The notes: generated by a model not told the origin, from the letters alone. Positions 6,595 to 15,408 are shown, counted from the stretch's first letter. The stretch: DNA of 64,000 bases from an uncultured Prevotellaceae bacterium (GCA_900319235.1 ONNR01000005.1:62001-126000), one strand, 5' to 3'. Numbers and translations: made by a program.

Positions 6595-9003
6595 ATGACA
6601 TTAAAGGACCTCAAGATAGGACATCGGGCCATCGTCACCGTTGTGGGCGGTGAGGGTGCATTGCGTCAGCATTTCCTCGATATGGGCATCGTCCCAGGCA
6701 TCGAGGTCACGCTTATGAAGTATGCGCCAATGGGCGACCCGATGCAGATCTTGCTTCGCGGCTATCTGCTCACACTTCGCCTTGCCGATGCCGCACAAAT
6801 CGAAATCACTACCGACATTCCCGTCGCTCCTCCCAAACCCCAGCCGCGTGGCGACGAGATTCCACACCCTGGTCTCGGCGAGCCCGGTCGTTATCACGAG
6901 GAAGACCAGCGTCGTCGTGAGGAGATTCGCGACAAGGAGGCAGCCAAGCATCGGAGTTCCTCTCGCCAGAACAAGGAAGGAGGGAAAGTCGCCCAGCAGG
7001 CCAATCTGCTCACCTTCGCCCTTGCCGGCAATCAGAACTGCGGCAAGACAACGCTCTTCAACCAGCTCACCGGCTCCAACCAGCACGTGGGCAACTTCCC
7101 CGGTGTTACCGTCGACAGGAAGACGGGCGTCATCCGTGGCTATTCCAATACCGAGATTACCGACCTTCCCGGCATCTATTCCCTTTCTCCCTATACTGCC
7201 GAGGAGATCGTCTCACGTCGGTTCATCCTCGACGAGAACCCCTCTGCCATCTTCAACATCGTCGATGCCACCAACATCGAACGCAACCTCTACCTCACGA
7301 TGCAGCTCCTGGAACTCAACAAGCCCATGGTGCTTGCCATCAATATGATGGACGAGATGCGAGGCAATGGTGGTTCCATTCGTGTCAATGAGATGGAGGC
7401 GGCCCTGGGCATCCCTGTCATCCCGATTTCTGCATCCAAGAACGAAGGTATCGAAGAACTTATCTCGCATGCCGTCCATGTGGCACAGCATCACGAGACG
7501 CCCTATCGCCAGGACTTCTGTACGCCCGAAGACCACGATGGTGCCGTGCATCGCTGTCTCCACGCCGTGATGCACCTCATCGAACAGCATGCCGAGCAAG
7601 CCGGCATCCCCGTGCGCTTTGCTGCCACCAAACTCATCGAGGGCGACCCTATGACCATCGAGGCCCTGCGGCTCTCCGAAGGCGAAAGCCAGGCCATCGA
7701 GCACCTCATCCGTGAGATGGAGCAGGCACGTGGCCTCGACCGTGCAGCTGCCATTGCCGACATGCGATTTGCGTTCATCAAGGAACTTTGCGACAAGACG
7801 GTCGTCAAGCCGCATCGTAGTCGCGAACAGGTGCGCACCAATGCCATCGACCGTGTTCTCACGGGTCGTTGGACGGCTTTGCCCGCCTTCTTCCTCATCA
7901 TCGGCTTTATCTTCTACTTCACGTTCTTCTCGCTGGGCGGATGGATACAGGAGGAGTTCGGCACGCTGCTCGACTGGTGTGGCGAGGAACTCTCCGAACT
8001 GCTCACGCGGCTCGAAGTGAACCACATCGTTCGGTCGATGGTTGTCGATGGTGTCTATGCCGGTGTCTCCACGGTGCTCAGTTTCATGCCCGTCATCGTC
8101 ATCCTCTTCTTCTGGCTCTCCATGCTCGAAGATTCGGGTTATCTTGCCCGTGTGGCCTTCGTGTCCGACAAGCTGCTGCGTAAGGTGGGCCTCTCGGGTC
8201 GAAGCATCGTCCCGATGCTCGTAGGCTTCGGCTGTTCGGTGCCTGCCATCATGTCCACGCGCACCCTTCCTTCGGCACGCGACCGCAAGCTCACCATCAT
8301 GCTTACGCCCTTCATGTCGTGTACGGCCAAATATGCCATCTACGGATGGTTCTGCATGAAGTTCTTCCCTTCCAATGGCAGCTGGATTGTCATCTCGCTC
8401 TATATTCTGGGCATCCTTACGGGCATTCTCGTGGCTGCCATCCTGGGACATTTCATCTTCAAGGGCGAACCTGTGCCTTTCGTGATGGAATTGCCCAACT
8501 ACCGTCTGCCCGGGGCACGCAATACGCTGCGTCTGATGTGGGAGAAGGCCAAGGACTTCATCCAGCGAGCCTTCACTGTCATCTTCCTCGCTGCGCTCGT
8601 CATCTGGTTCCTCCGCAACTTCAACTGGCATATGTCGATGGTCGATGAGACCGAAAGCATGTTGGCCGACATTGCTGGTGCCATAGCCCCGCTCTTTGCA
8701 CCTCTCGGTTTGGGCGACTGGCGATGGGTGACTGCACTCGTCTCCGGCTTCATGGCCAAGGAAAGTGTTGTGGGCACCATCGGAGTCCTCTTCCCCGGCG
8801 ATGCGGGACTCTATGAGATCATGACGCCCTCTCTTGCCTTCGTCTTCCTCGTCTTCAGCCTGCTCTACACGCCCTGTGTCGCAGCCATCGCTGCCGTGCG
8901 TCGCGAACTGGGAGGCAAATGGGCGCTGAATGTTGTTATTCTGCAGTGTGTCGTCGCTTGGCTTGTCGCTTTCCTCGCACACCTCCTGCTTTCTGCTTTT
9001 TAA
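6595..9003 (+). CDS. feoB: Ferrous iron transporter, FeoA-FeoB fusion
   Basis: 802 residues from the ATG at 6595; an upstream in-frame TTG lies inside the leader repeat and is rejected. Residues 1-75 are a FeoA SH3-like domain. A charged linker of about 60 residues leads to the FeoB G domain with GNQNCGKTT (G1, from about residue 145), DLPG (G3) and NMMD (G4). The C-terminal half has about eight membrane segments with the Gate motifs (MPVIVILFFWLSMLEDSGYL, VGFGCSVPAIMSTRTL). The protein imports Fe(II) across the inner membrane using GTP hydrolysis. FeoA-FeoB fusion is usual in Bacteroidales. A Cys-rich partner follows 10 bases downstream. Confidence 0.95.
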   Translation: MTLKDLKIGHRAIVTVVGGEGALRQHFLDMGIVPGIEVTLMKYAPMGDPMQILLRGYLLTLRLADAAQIEITTDIPVAPPKPQPRGDEIPHPGLGEPGRYHEEDQRRREEIRDKEAAKHRSSSRQNKEGGKVAQQANLLTFALAGNQNCGKTTLFNQLTGSNQHVGNFPGVTVDRKTGVIRGYSNTEITDLPGIYSLSPYTAEEIVSRRFILDENPSAIFNIVDATNIERNLYLTMQLLELNKPMVLAINMMDEMRGNGGSIRVNEMEAALGIPVIPISASKNEGIEELISHAVHVAQHHETPYRQDFCTPEDHDGAVHRCLHAVMHLIEQHAEQAGIPVRFAATKLIEGDPMTIEALRLSEGESQAIEHLIREMEQARGLDRAAAIADMRFAFIKELCDKTVVKPHRSREQVRTNAIDRVLTGRWTALPAFFLIIGFIFYFTFFSLGGWIQEEFGTLLDWCGEELSELLTRLEVNHIVRSMVVDGVYAGVSTVLSFMPVIVILFFWLSMLEDSGYLARVAFVSDKLLRKVGLSGRSIVPMLVGFGCSVPAIMSTRTLPSARDRKLTIMLTPFMSCTAKYAIYGWFCMKFFPSNGSWIVISLYILGILTGILVAAILGHFIFKGEPVPFVMELPNYRLPGARNTLRLMWEKAKDFIQRAFTVIFLAALVIWFLRNFNWHMSMVDETESMLADIAGAIAPLFAPLGLGDWRWVTALVSGFMAKESVVGTIGVLFPGDAGLYEIMTPSLAFVFLVFSLLYTPCVAAIAAVRRELGGKWALNVVILQCVVAWLVAFLAHLLLSAF

Positions 9004-9013
9004 TCTTCGAAAA

Positions 9014-9223
9014 ATGAATCTGGCCACCATCATAGTTCTCCTCATCGTAGGCGCTGGCGCCTATTGGTCCATCGCAACCTTGCACCGCACGGGAGGTCGT
9101 CGGTGCGACGGCTGCTGCGGTGGCTGTTCCGATAGCCACTGCACGGTGCATCACGATCACTCCAAGTCAACGGCCTGCAAGGACTCGTGTCCCCATTGTC
9201 ACAGCGAGAAGCAATCCTCCTGA
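9014..9223 (+). CDS. FeoB-associated Cys-rich membrane protein
   Basis: 69 residues. One N-terminal membrane helix (ATIIVLLIVGAGAYWSIAT) is followed by a soluble tail with eight Cys and six His in CDGCCGGC, CTVHHDH and CKDSCPHCH. It matches the short FeoB-associated Cys-rich family that follows feoB in many Bacteroidota and Firmicutes. The tail could bind iron or sense redox state; its biochemical role is not established. Confidence 0.85.
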   Translation: MNLATIIVLLIVGAGAYWSIATLHRTGGRRCDGCCGGCSDSHCTVHHDHSKSTACKDSCPHCHSEKQSS

Positions 9224-9229
9224 ATAGAA

Positions 9230-9263
9230 GAGCAGTCGTATGTTTCAAGTCATACGACTGCTC
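9230..9263. terminator. Bidirectional hairpin between feoB-associated gene and flavin protein gene
   Basis: A perfect 13-bp stem (GAGCAGTCGTATG with CATACGACTGCTC) and an 8-base loop separate two convergent genes. The stop codon and last codons of the leftward gene lie inside the right arm, so the hairpin is partly coding. Confidence 0.8.
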
Positions 9264-9666
9264 CTGTCATTAGATCAAAGTGCTTGAAGAGAGGAGGAGT
9301 GGGAGAGAGGTCAAAGTAATCCATTTCTGCTATCGGCAGACGAAAGTATTCCATAGCGTCATAACTGGGGTAGAGGCGTGGTAGTACCGGATTGTGTTCG
9401 AAAATCCAGCGCTTCGTTTCATCATCGACGTCAAAGTTTACCATTCCCGCACAGCGCACCGATATATTGTCTGCATAAGCCAGTATCTCCACATTCGGAT
9501 TTTCTTTCAGTTCCCTGTAAACCGCTTTCTTGGCCGAAGTGGCGAAGTATAGCACGTGTCCTTCCTGCCGCATTATTTGGAATATGCGCAATTTAGGAAG
9601 GTGGCCATCGCTTGTAGCGAAAGCCACCTCATTGTGGTCGCGCAGAAATTCAAGTGCTTTCTGCAT
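9250..9666 (-). CDS. Pyridoxamine 5'-phosphate oxidase-like flavin-binding protein
   Basis: 138 residues from the ATG at 9664-9666, 9 bases after the stop of the cupin gene; an in-frame TTG at 9675 is less likely. The sequence (ALEFLRDHNEVAFATSDGHLPKLRIF, then VLYFATSAKKAVYRELKENP) is that of a short FMN-binding split-barrel protein. Such proteins act as small reductases or heme/flavin handling proteins. It forms an operon with the cupin gene, divergent from the HxlR regulator. Confidence 0.8.
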   Translation of the reverse strand: MQKALEFLRDHNEVAFATSDGHLPKLRIFQIMRQEGHVLYFATSAKKAVYRELKENPNVEILAYADNISVRCAGMVNFDVDDETKRWIFEHNPVLPRLYPSYDAMEYFRLPIAEMDYFDLSPTPPLFKHFDLMTGAVV

Positions 9667-9675
9667 TATGGCCAA

Positions 9676-10131
9676 TTACCACTTAAGCGGTTCCTGAAGG
9701 ATGTTGCCATCTGTCATGGGGCTGTCTGCTTCTGTGAAGGCATTGGCCTTGTACTGGATGCAGAGCATTGTCAGATTCTCGCTGCCGGTGTTCTTCAGTG
9801 CACGCTTGCCATCGGGTGACACACGGATGATCGTGCCTTCGCTGACGGGGAAAATCTCACCATCTACCTGGTACTGACCTTCGCCCTTCAGGATGAAGTA
9901 AAGTTCCTCGTGAGTCTTGTGGGTGTGCAGGAATCCGCTGTCCTGACCGGGAACGAGTGTCTGGAATGAGAACTCGCTACCTGTTGCACCTACTGCCTGA
10001 CCTCCAAATACCTTGCCCTGAATGGTCACATTTGGTCCCATTGGAAGTACGTGTTCGATAATCTCACTCATCTTGCCTACGCTTACTGCACTGTAATTCT
10101 TGCCAGTCTTGATTGTCTCAATTTGTTTCAT
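9676..10131 (-). CDS. Cupin-domain protein
   Basis: 151 residues. The central part shows a single cupin barrel: GSEFSFQTLVPGQDSGFLHTHKTHEELYFILKGEG provides His, His and Glu metal ligands, and a second conserved segment follows after VDGEIFPVSEGTI. Cytoplasmic, no signal peptide. Its partner is the flavin protein immediately downstream, and the divergent HxlR gene is a likely regulator of both. The substrate is unknown. Confidence 0.8.
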   Translation of the reverse strand: MKQIETIKTGKNYSAVSVGKMSEIIEHVLPMGPNVTIQGKVFGGQAVGATGSEFSFQTLVPGQDSGFLHTHKTHEELYFILKGEGQYQVDGEIFPVSEGTIIRVSPDGKRALKNTGSENLTMLCIQYKANAFTEADSPMTDGNILQEPLKW

Positions 10132-10173
10132 AATTTTATTTGTTTAAAGGGTTATTTGTTCGTTTTGACGGTG

Positions 10174-10181
10174 CAAAGATA
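10174..10181 (-). promoter_or_regulatory. -7 box of the cupin/flavin-protein operon
   Basis: Reverse-strand TATCTTTG lies 43 bases upstream of the cupin start. Confidence 0.6.
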
Positions 10182-10292
10182 GGGCAAAAAAATGGTTCCC
10201 GCAAGAAGGCACTTTTTCGTTCCATAGTTACCAAAAAGTTAGAATTGCTGATTCACAGCAATCTACACGTAGTAACTTTAATATACTTTAAC

Positions 10293-10346
10293 ACTCACTA
10301 TTCGAAACCATAATACTCGCTATTCGAAACCATAATACTCACTTTT
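10293..10346. promoter_or_regulatory. Tandem 22-bp direct repeat between divergent cupin and hxlR genes
   Basis: Two adjacent 22-bp copies (10293-10314 and 10315-10336) differ at one base. Each contains CTATTCGAAACCATAAT with the palindrome TTCGAA, and a 10-base partial third copy follows. They lie in the 403-base divergent intergenic region, which otherwise holds two promoters and an 8-bp leader repeat but no gene. An operator for the HxlR protein is a reasonable inference. Confidence 0.55.
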
Positions 10347-10445
10347 AGTAACCTTTTTGTCACATCGACTCTACAGAAGACAGTTTTTCACTCATCATCG
10401 TGAATAAATCATCATCAAAATAGCATCAGATACCGAAAATTTCCG

Positions 10446-10453
10446 TATTTTTG
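10446..10453 (+). promoter_or_regulatory. -7 box of the hxlR-type gene
   Basis: TATTTTTG followed by CAC, 81 bases before the ATG. An 8-bp repeat (CAAACTTT/CGAACTTT, 10476-10515) fills the leader. Confidence 0.55.
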
Positions 10454-10475
10454 CACACGGTAATTCATATATTAT

Positions 10476-10515
10476 CGAACCCTCAAACTTTCAAACTTTC
10501 GAACTTTCAAACTTT
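10476..10515 (+). repeat. 8-bp tandem repeat in the hxlR leader
   Basis: Five consecutive 8-mers (CGAACCCT, CAAACTTT, CAAACTTT, CGAACTTT, CAAACTTT) end 19 bases before the start codon. Confidence 0.85.
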
Positions 10516-10534
10516 TAAACATTTATAACACGCT

Positions 10535-10894
10535 ATGGCAGACTTCAAGGCAGAGTATTTGGCATGTCCCATCCGGCAGGTGATTAGCCGTTTCGGCGAC
10601 AAGTGGTCCATGCTGGTGCTGTTCATGCTCCATAAGAGCGATACGGGCACGTTGCGATTCAACGAGATTCACAAACTGATGTCCGACTGCTCGCAGAAGA
10701 TGTTGTCGCAGACACTCAAGAACCTCGAGCATTACAACCTCGTCCATCGCGAGGTTTTTCCACAGGTGCCGCCCAAGGTGGAGTATTCGCTCACCGAAAC
10801 GGGCAAGTCACTTATGCCCTCACTCCTCTCTCTGGTCGATTGGGCACTTCAGCATTTCGACGACGTTGTCGTCAAGGATATTGTGCGTGACTGA
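10535..10894 (+). CDS. HxlR-family winged-helix transcriptional regulator
   Basis: 119 residues with the HxlR core: CPIRQVISRFGDKWSMLVLF at the start with the conserved Cys at residue 11, then LRFNEIHKLMSDCSQKMLSQ as the recognition region and EYSLTETGKSL as the wing. Members often sense aldehydes, quinones or oxidants through the N-terminal Cys. It is divergent from the cupin and flavin-protein genes and probably controls them and itself. Its 3' end lies 6 bases from the convergent DUF445 gene. Confidence 0.85.
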   Translation: MADFKAEYLACPIRQVISRFGDKWSMLVLFMLHKSDTGTLRFNEIHKLMSDCSQKMLSQTLKNLEHYNLVHREVFPQVPPKVEYSLTETGKSLMPSLLSLVDWALQHFDDVVVKDIVRD

Positions 10895-10900
10895 TATTCG

Positions 10901-11815
10901 TCAAAGCAGGAAGCAGTTGAGGCATCCGATCAGGAAGCCCAGCAGGGCGCCAAACCAGACGATGGCCTTCAGTTCCTTCTTGGCAATGTCGTGGATGAGT
11001 TGTTCGGCTTCCATCATGTCCATCTCGTTGATGCGTCGCTCGATGATCTGGCTGATGTCGAGCGCCTCGAGCATCTTCGGCAGCTGTTCCTCGATTACCG
11101 ACTGGTAGAGCTGGATGATGGCGCGGCGTGTCGAAGCCACCTGTTCGGGGCGGTCCTTGATGAGGTCCTGCACGGGCATTTCCATTACCTGCGCCACGCC
11201 TTCGGCCACCAGTTTCACCGTCATTTCGGGCGCCTTCTGTTCCAGCATCTCGTCGATGTTCTTCGCCAGGTGGCTCTCCGTCGGTCCCTGCACGAGGCTC
11301 AGCACCTTGTCCACACGGAATAGCCCCGCCACGCCATGCTGCATCTTGTCCAGTGCGTGCTCCACAGCGATGTGGGCTATTTGTTTGCCCAGACCCGAAT
11401 TCACCAGTTTGTCGGCCACCATGATCGACAGTTCCTGCGTGGCACTTTTCTCCAGCGTCACCAGTTCCTCTTCGGCCATGTAGTGGCTCAGGTATTCGCG
11501 CAGGGGTTCGCGGTCGTCGGTCAGTTTGGCCACCAGTTCGTCGAAGGCAATGCCCACCTTCTGGAGCATCTCGTCCGATAGCAGCGTCTCCTTCATCACG
11601 TCGTGGTTCATCAGGTTGGCACTGATGGCTTCGCCTATCGACGCCGCAATCCTTCCCTTCTCCTTCGGGATCACTCCTGGCGTGAACCAAACCCTTCGCC
11701 CGAAGATATGTTTTGCTTTATGTGGCCTGAACAGCATCCGTATTGCAATGTCGTTGGTCACATATCCGATGCCTGCTGCAATCAGTGGCGTGAAGATGTA
11801 GTTTAGTGGGATCAT
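10901..11815 (-). CDS. DUF445 family membrane protein
   Basis: 304 residues. A hydrophobic N-terminus followed by GYVTNDIAIRMLFRPHKAKHIFGRRVWFTPGVIPKEK is the hallmark of DUF445 (YheB-like). The middle is a long helical soluble region and the last 20 residues form a second membrane segment (AIVWFGALLGFLIGCLNCFLL). The family is widespread but its function is not established. It stands alone between convergent hxlR and the upstream hipA gene, which ends 13 bases before it. Confidence 0.8.
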   Translation of the reverse strand: MIPLNYIFTPLIAAGIGYVTNDIAIRMLFRPHKAKHIFGRRVWFTPGVIPKEKGRIAASIGEAISANLMNHDVMKETLLSDEMLQKVGIAFDELVAKLTDDREPLREYLSHYMAEEELVTLEKSATQELSIMVADKLVNSGLGKQIAHIAVEHALDKMQHGVAGLFRVDKVLSLVQGPTESHLAKNIDEMLEQKAPEMTVKLVAEGVAQVMEMPVQDLIKDRPEQVASTRRAIIQLYQSVIEEQLPKMLEALDISQIIERRINEMDMMEAEQLIHDIAKKELKAIVWFGALLGFLIGCLNCFLL

Positions 11816-11828
11816 ATTCTAATGTTAT

Positions 11829-13319
11829 TTATTTTAGGAATTGTGAAACAAGACTTCGAAGATACTCATCCGATAAGCCAGAAGGACCATGTCGGCTTAT
11901 CTCGTCGTGTTCGGTTGTCTTCTTTCGTATGACGTATTTTCGCTCTTTCCCGTCGATGTTTGCCAGAAGGTGATATTTCCCTTTGAACTGCTGTTCGATG
12001 CGGATGTTCTCGACTTTTCGGCCGGACTCGTCAATATAACAGGTTGGGGCACTCGATTGGGTCAAATGCCATGCTTCTATATGGGCTTTAAGCGTGGTAT
12101 CTACGGCAGCAATCCATTGTTCTTCGACGCCGTACTTTTCGGCAAGTGCGCGGAATCCCTGAATGGCTTCAGCTACTTCGCGAATGATGCTTTCTGGCCT
12201 GCGTATGCCATTATCAACAGCCAGTTGCACGACATCCTCAATCGTGATGTCTGTGAACTTGCCTCGTATCATCAGGCAATGGTGCGTCTCGGGCAGGTAG
12301 CCGCCGCTATTGAAGATATACGTTATGTCGTAGGCTGGGGACAGACGCCAGTTCCCATATTCGTCCATAAGGAAAGAGAAGTTCTTGTTATGGTCATCAG
12401 TATTGTTGGCCAAAACATTGAATACCAGACGCCGGAACACCTCTTCGCTGTCTCGTTCGGTGAGGCGCATCTTTCGGCATACCCACAGGAGTTTCTCATA
12501 ACTGTCCGCTTCGGGGTAGAGAGCTGCCAGGGTCTGCATATGGAGTTTCTTTCCCTGTTCGCGGTCGAAGCGCTTGGTGACAAAGTGCTTTTTGCCTTCA
12601 ACGTCAATCAGCCAGCACGGCATCATCTGGATTCCTGCTCTGCAGGCCATCTCGTAATACGTCATCTCCAATTCGGCAGTCGAACGTTCGTGAATGCCAA
12701 ACTTCAATATGCAGTATTCGTAACCCGCAAGGTCACTGACCTGGCCACTGCGAATCTCTCCAGTTTCTCGGTTGAAGGCAATAATGGCCTTTGGCTGACG
12801 GCCACCAGCCGAAGTGCCGACAGCCAGCAGAGCCTGCATCGTTAGCGACTGCTCGGGATCGATGTGTGCCTTCTCACGATTTGCATAAATCTGATTGGCG
12901 AGGTCAATCAAGGCTTTCAGGTTCAGGCTGTCCTTCGACAGGAAATTTGTCGTTTCAGGCTGGAACTCGAAGGCCCCCATCGCCCTCTTGCCAATGAAGG
13001 CCAGTTTGTCGAGGGGAGTAATCTCGCCCAGCCGGATGCCCTGTTGCTGTCGCCATTGCTCAAACAGTTCGTTGCCCCATGCATCGGGCAGGGAGTCAGC
13101 CAGAAATGGCGGCAGTTTCTGATAGATCTTCTCCGAGGCACCATATATCGGGCGAAGGCTTTGAGGCAGTCTGATGGAAGCATTGAGCGGTGAGATGTCA
13201 AGCCCATTGTCCACCCAATTACGACTGAATTCGAAGTAAGGCAAGCCTCGACGCAGGTCCATACTCAACCTCCCCACTTCACGCCCCCAAAGCATAACTT
13301 TCAGTATTCTGGTTGTCAT
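11829..13319 (-). CDS. hipA: HipA-family serine/threonine kinase toxin
   Basis: 496 residues. It has the N-terminal HipA domain (LKVMLWGREVGRLSMD, LPPFLADSLPDAWGNELF), the activation-loop region GTSAGGRQPKAII, the catalytic loop NNTDDHNKNFSFL and the metal-binding AYDIT. HipA kinases phosphorylate glutamyl-tRNA synthetase or related targets and induce growth arrest, and are neutralised by HipB. The protein is about 55 residues longer than E. coli HipA. The extra C-terminal part (from about residue 425) contains YIDESGRKVENIRI and a basic KERKYVIRKK run. The antitoxin gene ends 9 bases upstream. Confidence 0.9.
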   Translation of the reverse strand: MTTRILKVMLWGREVGRLSMDLRRGLPYFEFSRNWVDNGLDISPLNASIRLPQSLRPIYGASEKIYQKLPPFLADSLPDAWGNELFEQWRQQQGIRLGEITPLDKLAFIGKRAMGAFEFQPETTNFLSKDSLNLKALIDLANQIYANREKAHIDPEQSLTMQALLAVGTSAGGRQPKAIIAFNRETGEIRSGQVSDLAGYEYCILKFGIHERSTAELEMTYYEMACRAGIQMMPCWLIDVEGKKHFVTKRFDREQGKKLHMQTLAALYPEADSYEKLLWVCRKMRLTERDSEEVFRRLVFNVLANNTDDHNKNFSFLMDEYGNWRLSPAYDITYIFNSGGYLPETHHCLMIRGKFTDITIEDVVQLAVDNGIRRPESIIREVAEAIQGFRALAEKYGVEEQWIAAVDTTLKAHIEAWHLTQSSAPTCYIDESGRKVENIRIEQQFKGKYHLLANIDGKERKYVIRKKTTEHDEISRHGPSGLSDEYLRSLVSQFLK

Positions 13320-13328
13320 GGCGAGTAG

Positions 13329-13655
13329 TTATTTGTTGTTGGTCTTGTGGGTCGTATGTCTGATGCGTTGCGCCTTTCTCCCATCGTCCTTGACGAGATA
13401 GGCGGATTCGGGCAATTCGGGCATCAGTAGGTCGATGTCGTTGATGCAGCCGATGGCTTTCAACAGCAGCAGGAAGGTGCTCAGCGACATGTTGGGCACC
13501 AGGCCATTCTCGAACTTGTGAATGGTATTGATCGTGAGTCCCGACTGTTCGGCCACGTCACGTTGGGTCATATGGGAACGCATGCGGTAATCCTTGAATC
13601 GCGTGCCCAGCAAACGTACCAGTTCCGGTATCGAAAATTCATAATAATCTGTCAT
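13329..13655 (-). CDS. hipB: HipB-like antitoxin, HTH XRE family
   Basis: 108 residues. A helix-turn-helix of the XRE type spans roughly residues 17-75 (MTQRDVAEQSGLTINTIHKF, then SLSTFLLLLKAIG). It is followed by a short charged tail that could contact HipA. The gene is first in the hipBA operon and its product presumably represses the promoter at 13742-13771 together with HipA. Confidence 0.85.
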   Translation of the reverse strand: MTDYYEFSIPELVRLLGTRFKDYRMRSHMTQRDVAEQSGLTINTIHKFENGLVPNMSLSTFLLLLKAIGCINDIDLLMPELPESAYLVKDDGRKAQRIRHTTHKTNNK

Positions 13656-13741
13656 ATCTGCTCCGCTTTATAAATTAATCAATCGGATGATTTAAGCCCT
13701 GTTTTCGTGCTTAACTTATACGATTGTTGTATTTAACGCTG

Positions 13742-13771
13742 CAAATATACGCATTATTTTTGAATTCCAAA
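13742..13771 (-). promoter_or_regulatory. Promoter of hipBA
   Basis: Reverse strand: TTTG (13768-13771), 18 bases, then TATATTTG (13742-13749), a near-ideal Bacteroidota promoter 87 bases upstream of hipB. Confidence 0.75.
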
Positions 13772-13861
13772 ATAAAAGGGGAAAAAAACACAAGTTTCAC
13801 GTGTTTTTTCCCCCTTTTTAATTGTTGTTGGCTGAAAAGCTTTGTATTTTTTGCTGAAACA

Positions 13862-15181
13862 TTACTCCATTTTCTTCGCATTAACAAGGCGAAGCGAGAA
13901 GTACATAGCCACACCCAGGATGACGAAGAGTCCGAGCGTTCCGACGAGGAGCGACAGGCTGGAGATGCAGAGCAGTACGTAGATGAAGATGTAGACCAGC
14001 GCCATGAACGAGCAGGCGGCCATTGCCACGTTCCGCTTCTTGATGATTGCATTCAGGTAAACGAATACCATACCCAGTATCATCAGCGCCGACACGAGGT
14101 AGGCCTTCTGGAAGCCTATCCATTCGCTGAACGAAAGCAGCATCAGATAGAAGAGCACCAGCGCCACACCGATAAGTATGTAGTTGAGCATATTGATCTC
14201 GCTGTTGACGCACATCTCCGCTACGAAGACGGCCACTAGCGACAGCAGGATGACCAGGAAGGCATATTTCAGCGCACGGTTGATTCGCTTGTATTGCCCG
14301 CCTGTGATCAGCAGTTTGGTGCCAATGTGCAGAAGTTCGTACGATTGGTCGCGGGAATAGAACACCTGGTCCACGTCATTGCGGTTCAGGCTCGAAATCT
14401 TCCAGGTCGCCTTGAAGCCATCGTCGGTCACTTCGCGATTCGAAGGCAGCATGAATCCGATGAAGCTGGGGTCCTTGCAGTTGCCCTGCATCGTGAGGAC
14501 GGAAACATTGCCGATAGGGGAGAGGTTGAGTTCGTCCGAGCCCTTCAGCTCTGTGGCGATATCGAAGGCGATGGCCTCGTTGCCCACCTGGTCACTCAAA
14601 TCTATAATCTTGCAGACGAGCTCCTTGTCTGTGTTGAAGATATGTTTCAGATTGGAATTGCCATAGTTGTGGAACGACTGGTTCAGTTCGATAGCCTTGC
14701 CCCCGATCTTCACCTTCACGGCGTCCTCGATGCCACGTTTGTCGTTGATGGCGATGATGACCTGGGTATTGCTCCAGTCGAAGCGCACGGGTTTCGAACT
14801 GCCCGCCATGGTGCCTGTTGTCTTCATTTCCTTCAGATTGAACATACCGCCGCCCGACAGCTTGGTCCGATAGACCAAGGCATCAAAGATGCCGCGATGC
14901 AGTACTTCGCTCTCCACATCCGTCGTCAGCTCGATGCGATCGGGAAGCACATACATGCAGGTGTAAGGCATAACGACGTTTTGAGAGTCTCTGACCACGG
15001 GCACGCAGAGGATGGGCCCGACGAAATCCTGTTTCCTGCTCCAGGTTTCAGCAACTTCGGTTTGTGTCTCATCCGACAACTTGATTCGTTCGCCGACGAG
15101 ACCCATGATGCTGAAACTGATCACCCAGAATATCATTGACATAAGAGCGATAAGCAGGCATTTTTTGATGGTCTTTTCCAT
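13862..15181 (-). CDS. creD: CreD-family inner membrane protein
   Basis: 439 residues from the ATG at 15179-15181. A longer frame starting at 15226 would contain the promoter -7 box, so it is rejected. The protein has one N-terminal membrane helix (LLIALMSMIFWVISFSIMGL), a large periplasmic domain (residues 35-300, with FVGPILCVPV and YTCMYVLPDRI) and five or six C-terminal helices, the CreD layout. In enterobacteria creD belongs to the CreBC regulon and affects envelope stress; here no creBC genes are adjacent and the gene is monocistronic. Confidence 0.85.
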   Translation of the reverse strand: MEKTIKKCLLIALMSMIFWVISFSIMGLVGERIKLSDETQTEVAETWSRKQDFVGPILCVPVVRDSQNVVMPYTCMYVLPDRIELTTDVESEVLHRGIFDALVYRTKLSGGGMFNLKEMKTTGTMAGSSKPVRFDWSNTQVIIAINDKRGIEDAVKVKIGGKAIELNQSFHNYGNSNLKHIFNTDKELVCKIIDLSDQVGNEAIAFDIATELKGSDELNLSPIGNVSVLTMQGNCKDPSFIGFMLPSNREVTDDGFKATWKISSLNRNDVDQVFYSRDQSYELLHIGTKLLITGGQYKRINRALKYAFLVILLSLVAVFVAEMCVNSEINMLNYILIGVALVLFYLMLLSFSEWIGFQKAYLVSALMILGMVFVYLNAIIKKRNVAMAACSFMALVYIFIYVLLCISSLSLLVGTLGLFVILGVAMYFSLRLVNAKKME

Positions 15182-15212
15182 AATGATAAAGATTTTAGAA
15201 GTTTTGACGCTG

Positions 15213-15220
15213 CAAATATA
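15213..15220 (-). promoter_or_regulatory. -7 box of creD
   Basis: Reverse-strand TATATTTG followed by GC lies 31 bases upstream of the creD ATG and fixes the start choice. The remaining intergenic stretch to 15482 holds the divergent promoter of the next gene and is otherwise featureless and AT-rich. Confidence 0.7.
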
Positions 15221-15408
15221 GGACAATATTTTATGAAATCCAAGGGCAAAACGTCTCGCGCGTGCAAAATATATATAAAAAACAATAAATAAAGATAAAG
15301 TGTATATTTTGAGGCGCAGATTCGACGTCAGGTTTCTTGTTCAAATGACGGTTTGATGCCTGTTTCTCGCCTTCTGGGTGGCTATTTGAATTATTTTTAT
15401 TCTATTTA

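Noticed and set aside
7213..9045. 610-codon reverse frame opposite feoB
   Set aside because: It is a shadow of the FeoA-FeoB fusion with low-complexity charged composition and no family motif.
10872..11690. 272-codon reverse frame within the DUF445 gene region
   Set aside because: Gly/Arg/Pro-rich composition typical of an out-of-frame reading of a GC-rich gene.
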